From NCBI RefSeq assembly GCF_032854445.1, contig NC_088298.1, forward strand, positions 23,209,295 through 23,273,294: 64,000 nt of DNA, in the 5' to 3' direction. The notes beneath the pieces are model-generated. The model had not been told where the DNA came from and did not search any database. It saw only the letters and a list, made by a program, of their open reading frames with translations. A program made the translations under genes and the position numbers. Numbering within the stretch: position 1 is the first letter of the stretch; the number at the start of each line of letters is the position of its first letter. Of this stretch, positions 45,410-54,865 are shown piece by piece. This stretch comes from Liolophura sinensis (lineage: Eukaryota > Mollusca > Polyplacophora > Chitonida > Chitonidae).

Positions 45410-46721
45410 TTGGAGATAGTCGTCGATGATCCAGACCTTTTGGGGATCTTGGGCGGTGAGACCCTGAGAACTACGGACCGTGAGGGCGTAACCGAGTCGC
45501 CAGTCCAGGCCCAACTTTCTGTCCATAGCCTCTTCGGCATAGCAGGCAGGCACCTCAGTGACATCATTGAGGACGAGCACTTCCTGATTTGGCCTGCCGT
45601 CATCGTGGATTAGAGACCCTGAAATCCTGACCAGGGAGTTCTGGCGGCGTCTGTCTTTTGGGCGATAGAGTAAGGGCACTGGAACGTACGCATCTCTCGG
45701 TATTGGACTCAAGCTGGAGTCGAATAGCCTTTTTGAGGACCTTTAGCGTGTTGTCTTTGGCTCGATAGTCGACATTGAGCTCTTCATAATAGTCTCCTCT
45801 CTGCAGCAGCCAGTTATGCGGCATTTCGCCTGCGATTGGTGGTGGCTGGCCTTGATCGCCGCAACAGATAACTCCCAGACTCCTGTGTTCTAGCCAGTCG
45901 TGGAAGGTCTCCAGGATAAGCCGGGGCACAGTGCAGGCCTCGTCTCAGATGAGGGGAATGTATTTCTGGCCCCTTCACTCTGCCTGCCCACTCCAACTGA
46001 AGAAGCTGTGATAAGTTTGGGCCTTGACTCCTCCGACCCGCATCTCTTTGGCCAGACGGTAAGTCGAGATGGTCTCTGGGGCAGAAGAGCTCAATCGCTT
46101 TTGTGGTCTTACCACTTCCTCCCCCATTCAGATAGCTGAACTGGTGTCGGGTCAGTGGGTCATCGTAGCGTGGTGCTGAACTAGAGATGAGGCCCTCTTC
46201 TTACCTGTTGTATTCGGGCTAAGCAAAGTAGGCCGCATGTTCCATAAGAATGTATAGTTGCTCGCCCTTTTCACGCCACTTGGCCGGGGATACCGGGGGT
46301 GGTACAGCTGCACAGTCAGGCAGTTCACACACAATTTGTCCCCCTCGAGCTTGTTTAGTGCACGCAGATGCTGTAAGTGGCCACCTGGACAGCCTCTTCT
46401 GGTTCGAACCTCGAGAGAACAGAGATCAAGTTGATGTGGGCATGTGCAAGCATACCTGCGCTTAGATGGGTGTACTAGGGCTGTAAACTATCGTAGTACG
46501 TGAGGATGAGGCCCAGAGGGCACATTTGAGTGGCGCCAACCAAGCTGCCGCTTTGGGGAGTGTCCCTCACAAGGAAGTCAAATCCACCCTGGTCTGTCAC
46601 CAGCCTTCTGGTCAGCCGTTTGCCATCGGCCTTGCTGCCCTGTGTGAATTTGCCTATCACCGAGCAGACTTGGTCTCGACTGTCAGGCAGCCAGACGTCA
46701 ATCTGCGTCTTGAAAGTGATG

Positions 46722-46748
46722 ATATAAGCGTCATATCCGACATTCATA
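46722..46748 (+). mobile_element. 27-bp scrap of TIR terminus
   Basis: ATATAAGCGTCATATCCGACATTCATAA is the outermost TIR sequence only (given as positions 46722-46748, first bases ATATAAGCG). It sits at a junction where polymerase sequence is missing, so it looks like the scar of an insertion followed by deletion or abortive excision. Confidence 0.7.
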
Positions 46749-47945
46749 ACTGATAACGACGCAGGCCATTCGGTGGGTTGAATGTCCGAATCGCTCGAAA
46801 TAGGGTTTGGCTGCGCCCCTTCCCTGGAAGGAGACTGGGTAGCAGGCCGTCATGTCGATGCTGGCAACGTCTGTGGTGTCGTAACCCATCGAGCTCCAGA
46901 GCCCGCCGAGCCCATGCTCAATGCAGGCCTTCTGGAAATCATCGATGATGCTGACTGGGGCTGGTTTCCATCTATTGCGTTCATTGCTCTTAATACTGGC
47001 CGCGTGGTTGACCCCGAAGCTTATGTCCGCTAACGTCTCGTCGCCTAAGGCTTCATATTCCTTCTGGAGCCACTCGTGGACTTCCCGCTCGTGAAACCCT
47101 GTAAGTTCGCCCGTCCGGAAGTACGAACTGGTCGGCGGTTAGCTGTCTGCCTTGTCCGCCAAGGAGCCAGACTGCTTTTGGTTCATCCTGGGTGGCTTCC
47201 CGGATTGCCTGCCAGACGTCTCCCTCGTAGTTGTCGCCTCTCTACTCAATGGGAAGTGAAGGTCTTTCGACCATGCGTGGCTGATGTGGCATATGAGCTC
47301 TACATTACCTCTGGTCCCGTTGCCATGGACCTGGTATTTCCCGCTGTTATAGATGTCCTCACCTGCGATTTCCTGTCACTGACCCCTCCACTCCCAATTT
47401 TGAATTTTTTGGTGTCGGGTGGGGGTCAGTCCCTGGTCTCGCAGCCCCCTCGAAGCGCTCCATGACCCTCTCAGCCACGCAGTTGAGGTCGCCGACCCTG
47501 AGAGGGGCAAGGTTGGTTGAATCTAGGCATCTCACGCTGTAGAGCCCGTAGACGACCTCGGTGACCAGGTAGGCGTTCTGCTAAAACACTTGGTCGATCC
47601 CAGTCAGAGCATTGGGCTTCAAACTTGTATTTGGCGTCCTTCAGGACCACAACCCACGACTCGTCAACTGGGAACCTTGCCTGGGGAGGGGCATTGTCAT
47701 CCAGGTCTACAAACCTTACGGCCAGGTGAAATAAATCACTTTCAACATTAGCAAGTCTTCTGAACTCAGCTTCAAAGGCCATTTGATCCTCCAATTGAAA
47801 CGGCTTTGGCCGTTTTATATAGGTCGAGGGCCCCCCATTCATGGCTCTCAAAACATTGTGGGATCTGGGGTATCTGGGTGGCCCACCTGTGACCGCCTGA
47901 AACTCCTCCCGTAATGCGTGTGCTCTTTGCCGATGTGTCAAGGTG

Positions 47946-47999
47946 CTTTTGGTATATCTATTTCAAGGTGTCTCTCTAAATGGGAGTTCGACTTGCAAG
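47946..47999 (-). promoter_or_regulatory. Duplicated 5' segment, copy 1
   Basis: On minus, CTTGCAAGTCGAACT, then CATTTAGAGAGACA and AATAGATATACCAAAAG run to the polymerase gene start. The same arrangement precedes the gene at 48281 (see 48288-48342). Confidence 0.45.
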
Positions 48000-48281
48000 A
48001 AGCTCATCTAAGACTAATGAGTACTGTTGTTTCGCCCTTTTCTCTTTAGCTGTAAGCCTCTGTCGAAGCGTCCTCTCGACCACAGCCCCGGCAAAGTTGA
48101 ATGTCGTTTTGTAAGCCTTTCCCACAAGATCTGCAGGGCTTGGGAATCTTACGGCCACGAGGGATCCTCGCCAAGCGACGGATCCTCGCCAAGTGTACTT
48201 TACAGTAAGTCTTGACGGCTCTTTCCACAGATCTCCAGCTTCACCAGCTTTGACCCAGGCGCAGTGATTATCTCCTGCCAT
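47976..48281 (-). CDS. Small basic protein of virus-like element
   Basis: 101 codons, intact, from the ATG at 48281 in a good Kozak-like context (GCGCCATGG). Contains WRGSVAWRGSLVAVRFPSP, AYKTTFNFAGAVVERTLRQR and a C-terminal KEKRAKQQYSLVLDELLASR. Beta-rich N-half and basic helical C-half. It lies 35 bp upstream of the polymerase gene on the same strand. Family unrecognised; possibly a nucleic-acid-binding protein. Confidence 0.5.
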   Translation of the reverse strand: MAGDNHCAWVKAGEAGDLWKEPSRLTVKYTWRGSVAWRGSLVAVRFPSPADLVGKAYKTTFNFAGAVVERTLRQRLTAKEKRAKQQYSLVLDELLASRTPI

Positions 48282-48287
48282 GGCGCT

Positions 48288-48342
48288 CTTGGGATATCTA
48301 TTGCAATCTGTCTCCCTTTAAATAGAAGTTCGACTTGCAAGG
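48288..48342 (-). promoter_or_regulatory. Duplicated 5' segment, copy 2
   Basis: About 80% identical over 52 bp to 47946-47999: CTTGCAAGTCGAACT, CTATTTAAAGGGAGACA, AATAGATATCCCAAGAG, then the ATG at 48281. The distance to the gene start is the same in both. It may be a shared promoter or a short coding duplication (LQVEL in one frame). Confidence 0.45.
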
Positions 48343-48345
48343 CTA

Positions 48346-49230
48346 GTCGGGGGTCAGGTCGAATGTAACTGGCCGGACCGGTGAGGGTGATGGGCCGTCC
48401 CTGAGGTTCTCTACGTGGGGCCTTATGTAGGGGACGGATATATCAAGGAAGGCCTAGTCTATGGGAGGTCGACGCGTGGCGCAGATAAAAGTTTTTCCAA
48501 TAACGAGTTGAATGTGGCTTGGGGAATGCCATGTGAACCGCCTTGGCTCGATCAACCTGGTAGATTCGCACACCCTCATGCTAACTGAGTGGTCAACAGC
48601 AGTCTTAGGGCCGTTTCACTGTTCCAATTAATTCGAGATTACCTGCCTTCCACTAATGACATATACATTTGAGCTCGCTTTGCTGGAAAAATTGTCATAT
48701 GCGGAAAAGTTCATCAGTAGCCAACATCCACTGAATTGCTTCAGACACTACGGTTTTGTTCAACTATAACATGTTTTTATTTCTTTATAGAGAAATCCGT
48801 CAAACCTTGCCTAGCTGTTACACAAATATTCTCACTTAAAGCTACAGTCAATCTAGGTTGAAGCTCACAGTTCTTTTATTGTTAATCCTGCGATTTTCTC
48901 CAGAAGAGAGAGATGGTAAACTTGCAGATGTACACAAATGTATTAATGAAAACGAAAAAGATTTTGTGAAAGAAATCCCTCATAGCCCACATTACCGCGT
49001 GATATTTTAATAAGATCTTGGAGAATTTGGAGATAAATTCAACAAGTAAACAAAATTAACCAAATAATTATTATACTTAATATCAACAACAAATCCATGA
49101 ATTATATGAGAAAAAGATTCAACAGGACCATAACGAATTCATGCAAAACTTCTCTCGAGTGTAGAATAACATCACAGAAATGTTCGGTTAGAAATCCATA
49201 GATTCCCAAATTCCCTTCTTTCTTCACCGG
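48346..49230. other. Unassigned stretch
   Basis: 48346-48560 is GC-rich, perhaps the worn right end of the virus-like element. The rest is AT-rich with no gene. Confidence 0.4.
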
Positions 49231-49239
49231 TGCAGCACA

Positions 49240-49470
49240 GTTAAGCCGCCGCCAGTTTTTACGACAAGTTTGCCAGTACCGATTATTGTGGCTACATCAT
49301 TGACATCGCTGGTCCCTATAAAGAGTGCATCGACCGCGGTATGATCGAAATTGAAGGTTACTTCGAGAGTTGTCGCGAAGGTCACCTTAAAGATAAATTG
49401 GTCGTCTACAAAGCTATGACGTCGCCGGAGGCTTCGTCAGCATCTGGAGAGATAACAAATTCTGCCCTGA
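49240..49470 (+). pseudogene. VWD-associated C8-like exon, decayed
   Basis: Plus frame FYDKFASTDYCGYIIDIAGPY followed by KECIDRGMIEIEGYFESCREGH (split here) has the CG-----GP---C-------YFESC spacing of the C8 domain that follows VWD domains. A frame change then gives GGFVSIWRDNKFCPECI and a stop. Possible acceptors CACAG and CCAG lie at 49230 and 49257. First readable exon of the 49-51 kb pseudogene; the expected VWD and signal exons to its left are absent, where the virus-like element now sits. Confidence 0.55.
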
Positions 49471-49879
49471 GTGTATCTGACGGGGAAAAACTTTTTTGAA
49501 ATAATATTTTTATTGACATTTAATACCGAATCGAAAATTGTAAAAGAAACCCCCTCTTATGTGAGAACTTCAAAAGTTTATAAAGGCTTTTAAAGTGAAC
49601 AAGACCAAATTTTTCACACAACCGTTCTTTTAGAAATTCCAACCTATTTTAGTGAAACTGACAACCAGAATATAAATATTTCTGCATGTATATGCCAGAA
49701 CGTTATCATTACGTGCCTTAAAGTTCTTAAACGTGTTCTTAAAGTTACCAGTCGGTGTGATGAGATGCTCGTATGCAACTCTCGCGGGTTTCGTCCCGAC
49801 GTTTGCACGGGGCTTGTCAGGGCAGTGGTCCGTATCAATGTTTTTCTTAAAGACCGCGGGTTCAAGTTTGACGCAATGA

Positions 49880-50250
49880 TACTGGTACTTGTATAAGGCT
49901 TGGCGCTTAGCTTAGGAATAGACCAAGTACCAGTCGACCTAGTGACATTACAGGAGAAACGAGAGTTCACGAGAGTTCCGAGTGGGGGCATTGGCGTAAA
50001 TACCGGAAGTTGGGGTTAAAACCCTGGCGGTGCACGGCCTTCTCGCATCAGCATTGGGCGAATGGAGCGTTTTCTAACCTCAACCTCCGGTATATGCGCG
50101 AACACCCAATCGCGGAATTCCTGTGAAGTTGTGTCTCCCACAGGCCCTGTATCGTGTCTGGGTGGAGCGTAATGTGTAGTCTCATGGACATAGCTTTCCA
50201 GTGGGGCAGCATTGTAGATATGTCGACTCTCCGCAATAGCGTTCCGCCAA
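49880..50250 (+). repeat. Intron segment shared, inverted, with 63690-63900
   Basis: The reverse complement of about 49880-49920 and 50130-50220 matches the right end of the window (GCTAAGCGCCAAGCCTTA and TATCTACAATGCTGCC blocks). It lies between C8 and EGF exons here and upstream of the EGF exon in the minus gene, so it marks duplication of the gene with its introns. Confidence 0.75.
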
Positions 50251-50475
50251 GAATCACCATTATGTCATGACCAGCAAAAATTAACAAACTGACAAGTAGC
50301 GTTTTTTTAAATGCGTCTTGTCATAAAAGTTGTTTTAGAATTCACCAGTTATACTGCGCAGAAAGCACTAGCACAAACTAATTCACACGCTTGGGTTGTA
50401 TAAAACTTTCCCTGAAATTTAGAACGTCGTCCATGTATAACCATGGTAACCGTCATTTTATTCTTTATTTTACAG

Positions 50476-50695
50476 ATCAGTGAGAAGAGAATCAAAGACT
50501 GCTCCGAGATTTTTACCTGTATCTGGAACAAAAGAGCCTGAAAAGTTTGATCCAAACGACGAAAAACGGCCAGCCATGCCACGATTATGCTGAGTGCCTG
50601 GTGATTGGAGACAACAAAAAGTGTGCCTGTGACGAGGACTACGAGGTTGACGGGTTCACCTGCACTGGAATCCCATCCACAACAACAGTAACAAG
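50476..50695 (+). pseudogene. EGF-like exon, broken duplicate
   Basis: About 85% identical to the minus exon at 62773-62995: same TTTTACAG acceptor, ISEKRIKDCSEIFTCIW start, CACDEDYEVDGFTC EGF core and ACAA|GTAA donor. A stop (GCC TGA) and a one-base shift near 50540 break the frame. Calcium-binding-EGF-type cysteine pattern is retained in the second part. Confidence 0.85.
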
Positions 50696-51040
50696 TAAAA
50701 ATTTGGATGATTTAATATTTTCTTTTGTGTTTCCCTTGTTTCCGTTTGTTCAACCATCGCTGACTGACTGGAAAAAAAAACATTGTCGTTGCCACAGCTG
50801 ATTGTTCTGTAACCAGTGAGGTCGAAGTTCAAAAACAGCTCTTCCTGCTTCGGCTAGAGCTTCAGTCAGAAAGTTTTTTCAAGTACCTGGTGAAGAGGTA
50901 CCTGATTTCGTTGACAACGTGAAAAATTCTTAAAATTTAAGTACGTGTTTCATTATAAGTTAAATAAATAAAAATACTATTTCACTGTTAAAAACAGTTC
51001 ACTTGGTCACCTCATTATTCACGTATTCCATCACCATCAG

Positions 51041-51192
51041 CTCCTGCCCCAACTACAGCGCCACCGTGTGAGATGATCGCTGACATCGGCATCATCATGG
51101 ACTCCTCCAGCAGTATTGGCAAGAAAAGCTACGAGATAATGAAGGATTTCGTTAAGGATGTCGTCATCAACTTCTACGTCTAGCCAGACAAT
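51041..51192 (+). pseudogene. VWA domain N-terminal exon, broken duplicate
   Basis: Nearly identical to 62036-62187: APAPTTAPPCEM linker, then IADIGIIMDSSSSIGKKSYE with the DxSxS metal-binding (MIDAS) motif. The final VKPDK is changed to V-stop-PDN (TAG at 51181) and the donor is lost. The second VWA exon is not present downstream; Penelope-type sequence starts directly. Confidence 0.9.
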
Positions 51193-51845
51193 TCTAAATC
51201 CACTTTATTGCTGTAGATTCGTTTGCACTAAGACTCATATCGGATATATTTGAGAACATTCAACATGGTATTTCCACCAAGCCGTGTTCTATCCAATTGA
51301 ACGATTGTTTGGCACTGAATTCCCAAAGCAAACATTTAACTATTTCCAAATGTGGACATACCAATTGTCTTACATGTCCATCATTTGATACATCCGCCAC
51401 TTATTTTTTGTTATATTGCCTTCAACTCTATTTACTTGGTAACATGCAAGAAGTGTGGTCAGCAGTATGTTGGGAAGACCGCCCAGAAACTACATCTACG
51501 GGTGAACGGGCACTGTAACGGCGTACGCAAGAAACAATTGCTAATAGGCAAGCATTTCTCTGCCTCCGACCATGACTGGGACCATTTCAGCATTCAAATA
51601 ATAGAATCGGCTTATCCATCAGCAAATTAGACAGATGTCGAATTTGAATTTGAAGTCAGTGACCGTGAGCTTTTCTGAATGATAGAGATTGGTTCAGTCT
51701 TCCCGTATGGGTTGAATGATAACGTTATGGGAATCGGCAATGTAACATCCAGCCAACCACATGACTCCATCATAACAAATTTATTCAAACACCATAAACG
51801 TAGACCTCGCAGTCATGATAGGAGGGAGTTGAATAGAAGCTTGTG
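51193..51845 (+). pseudogene. Penelope-like GIY-YIG endonuclease fragment
   Basis: Frames from 51297 and 51352 give SKCGHTNCLTCPSF, YLVTCKKCGQQYVGKTAQKLHLRVNGH (spans 51430-51515), KHFSASDHDWDHFSIQIIE and, after stops, ELF..IEIGSVFPYGLNDN. The CKKCG-QYVGKT-Q-L--R-NGH pattern is the GIY-YIG nuclease of Penelope-like elements, which nicks target DNA. No reverse transcriptase precedes it, so this is a 5'-truncated copy. It starts where the VWA pseudo-exon breaks. Confidence 0.8.
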
Positions 51846-51886
51846 TCGGCTAACGTCTCGTCGCCTAAGGCTTCACATTCATTCTG
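51846..51886 (+). repeat. Scrap of the virus-like polymerase gene
   Basis: About 40 bp (GCTAACGTCTCGTCGCCTAAGG core) matches 47028-47066 in the polymerase pseudogene with three differences. It is 4 kb outside the virus-like element, at the right edge of the Penelope fragment. Confidence 0.7.
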
Positions 51887-53209
51887 GCCGCCTCTGACAA
51901 GTATACCATTAGCGATCTCAATGTCACCGATGTCCAATGGGTCCTATGATGTCACGCAATTTTCTGGAAAATAGTTTGTTACTTTGGAGGTATTAAAGAA
52001 AACTAATCATGTTCACTCTTAAGATATTCGTTATTCATCAGTTACAAAGATATTCGTTTTTCTCTAGCTACAGGTATCAAGATATTCGTTATTCGTTACA
52101 CCAAATTGGTAATAGTAGTAAAACACCTGAAATATAAACCATACACACTGTGGTGAGTATATGCCTATGTTGCCCTTCCTATGGTCTGGTGCAATGTAGG
52201 ACTGTACCACAGACGGGACGAGACAAAATATTTAGACGGCGTAGAACTTTTAATGAAGGATGGCGGACAACCAGTCTCAATACAACGTATACAATAATAT
52301 TATATTATAATTCCGGAGTATTTCCCCCTGAATTAGAATGTTGTTGAGAGTTGTCTCCCTTAAATGGCTACAATCACTAGCGGGTTTATGTACACCCGTT
52401 CGAACGCTAACTGAATTAGGTTACTTTGTTACACGCGTAACTACACTGAGCTGAAAATCGTGAATCGTGAAATTTACCGTAATTAATATGCTCACAGAGC
52501 ATCAGTACCAACTCTAACATCTGGCTTAACATTCTAACACACAATACACTAAGTCAGGAACTCAGAAATTTACCGAATCAACGATGGAATATCCCTCGTG
52601 CTATTCTGCTCTGCTTGTGCGCAAACCCTGAGCCAAATACCTGCAGTACTTTAAGATACAACCCCCAACATTTAGCATTGCTTTCTCGATTATTGAACGC
52701 AGACGCTCAAGGTACGGCATAAGCTACTCCAAGCTAAAAGGACTTCGATTCAGCATGTTTGTCAGAGGCCCCATCAATACTGCCGACTATAATCGATTTT
52801 TCACGTTTGAATCGGTTAACTATACAGTTTTCCACCTTTGATTCGATTCCACGGCTATGTAGTGTTCTAGCAAGGCATTTCGTAAGAAGCGTCTACTACA
52901 TACTCATTGCCTGACAAGACACTGTTTAATCTCTAAACGCTGATAATTTTTTTAGAATTTTCTCAATACACTTAGAAGCCAGGAGCGATTGCTAACATTC
53001 ACAAATGCTGCCCCATTTTGTGCCAACTATATGCGAGAGCTATCTTAGTCTTGTCTACAGTAGTCCTCGGGAGCTATGGCTGTTCACCGGTGGCCAGGTA
53101 ACGCGAGACAGTGCGGAGTAAGTTGAGATTACACTGGTCTCAATTTTAGCAGCCATAAACGAGCAATGCTACAAAAACAAGCCAGTGTGGTATTTGCAAG
53201 TCTAGAAAA
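51887..53209. other. Non-coding stretch
   Basis: A loose threefold AGATATTCGTTATTC motif lies at 52020-52100. No gene recognised. Confidence 0.4.
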
Positions 53210-53410
53210 ATGTTCACTTCTGTGGTTTATGGGTTAAAGAAAAAACAAAGAAAGCGGAGTAAACTACCTCCTTTCATCAAGTGCCTGAAAAACCGAACTT
53301 TAAGACACCACTGAACCATGGAGTGCGCGATTCGAACCCGCAATCTGTTTGGTCACGGGTCCGCCAGTTGCAGTGAGCCAGCGCCCTGACCGTCTAATCC
53401 GGCTAGAGCC
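53210..53410 (-). mobile_element. SINE-B copy with intact tRNA-like head
   Basis: On minus: A-box-like TAGCCGGATTAGACGG, B box GGTTCGAATCGC, then CAGGCACTTGATGAAAGGAGGTA and CCGCTTTC and AACCCATAAACC. Best-preserved head of this family. Confidence 0.7.
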
Positions 53411-54612
53411 CAGTCATTAATGTTATTAATTCTATCTGATCCACAGAGACGATGCTCTTGCACTTTTAATACTAAACCCTGAGTAATGAAATAAGGCTTT
53501 GGTATGAATATATGCATGGGGTTTTAGGTCATACTTCAGTTATGTGATGACTAGGAGTCATCCGGTCTGGCCCGGTGAGCGCACCCTGAACAGAAATATC
53601 ATGCCAGAGACACCAGAAACGACATTCCACCCCTTCACTACACCAACACCTGGTCTAAACTCATTGCTGAACACCAAACCAGGCATCAGCAAGTACCATT
53701 TTGAAACTCTTTTGGGTGTCTCCCGGTTTCGAGGCGGACGCTGTCACTATGTGTATTAGGCCACTGACGTGGTCCAAAACCCTTTGGTCAGAAGTCTTAT
53801 CATAAAGTGTCAAGAAAACAATACGAATTTTTATTATAAAACATTTTATTATTAATGACATGCTCTACAAAGCCCGTGAATACAGCCTGGGATAAAATTA
53901 CTATTGCAAAACGAGAGATTAATATAAAGACCTAAAGATCTAAAATGTGTAAAAAGCTCATATTCTAGTTTTAACATTTAACACTGTATACGACGTTTGG
54001 AAAACACCAAAAAAACACTAATGAGTTCGACTTCGAATGAGTATATACAAATGAAATTAACAAGGTGGTCCTGAAGCTAAACATGTCCGTTTTCATCGAA
54101 ATCAAGTTTTCACAGCATAAATTGAAACAATCAGATATTCTTCATGAATTCCATCTCTAATGTGTTTGTATTTTACTTGAGATTCTTTGGCAGGACAATT
54201 AATATGTAACTTTGCAAGGTTTCACGAACAAGGTTCGAGACGAGACGACAATTCTGTCACGATTGAATGTTTCCCCCCTTGCAGCAAATGAAATTGTATT
54301 GTTGCACAACCTTAAAGGACTGCTGCTACTTCACAAAGAAATTCAATTACAGTTAAATATTGAAAAAATCTTCTCACAGCATCTGGATCGATTAAAAAAT
54401 AAAAAATAAAAAAAACAGGCCAAAACACCCCACAAAACACGAGTTTAAAAAACACAGCAGCTCTCAGTTGTCACTCACACCTGGATTACCCACTCTTTGC
54501 TATATCTGCCGTTCCGCTGCACCCCCCTCCGTGTTTATTTATACTGTTAATGAAAGTGACCTCTGGCACCGTCATCTGCCTTTACCCTGCCGATGTGTCT
54601 CACAGGTCGGTA
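53411..54612. other. Non-coding stretch
   Basis: Frames of about 65-70 codons at 53544 and 54212 have no motif or splice context. No gene is supported. Confidence 0.4.
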
Positions 54613-54865
54613 AATTATTTGACCTGGAACTCATTCATGGACTACGAATTTGAACTTTGATATGGAATTCATGCCTGGAATATCCACTGTCTGCCCGGCA
54701 TCATTGAAAACTGATGACCACTTCTCTGATGTGTGTTACCAGCTTTATTTCCTATTTGTATAATTTCTTACATACCTTACATTGTCTTTGGGAGCTAGTG
54801 CTAAACGTTGTTTTGGAAATGGATCTTGCGATTATCGACTTAGAACGCCCTTTACGGGCTACGAA
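54613..54865 (-). mobile_element. Solo end of TIR element
   Basis: Inverted copy of about 250 bp of element A's left side, including most of the TIR, but lacking the outermost ~35 bp (stops at CGGGCTACGAA). Confidence 0.85.

Larger units (their letters stand above)
44850..47941 (-). pseudogene. Family-B-like polymerase / SF1 helicase / HNH fusion, broken
   Basis: Reading leftwards: N-terminal domain (47941-47471, open), then in shifting frames the polymerase block with motif A-like SIDMTACYPVSFQG (about 46850) and motif C-like VATYSICV (about 46375), where the expected Asp is Tyr. Helicase: Walker A LNGGGSGKTTKAIELF (about 46120), AKEMR, CCGDQGQPPPIAGEMPH (about 45850) and VRSSQGLT (about 45470). 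A TIR fragment (45206-45409) interrupts before SSVEYMHQLERLV. The C-terminus has CATC and SVDRLDNAKSHT-YNVKLTHLEWNRK-like HNH/endonuclease VII features (45060-44870). The start codon is TTG and a deletion lies at 46722-46748. About 1000 codons originally. One continuous gene is inferred from order and spacing. Confidence 0.65.
39300..48345. mobile_element. Second virus-like integrated element (polinton-like type)
   Basis: Dense, GC-rich block of about 9 kb unlike the flanks, with divergently arranged small genes, a putative two-part capsid gene, a DDE integrase on plus, and a long polymerase-helicase-HNH gene on minus. The gene set differs from the Polinton at 10.8-20.6 kb: another polymerase, a helicase and another capsid. 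Related gene sets are, to my knowledge, found as unannotated predictions in cnidarian and other invertebrate genomes. All long genes carry stops or frameshifts. Terminal repeats were not identified, so the limits are those of the recognisable genes. Confidence 0.75.

Noticed and set aside
53210-53410. Genuine tRNA gene
   Set aside because: Only A- and B-box-like sites are present; no cloverleaf stems close, and the sequence continues into a SINE body.
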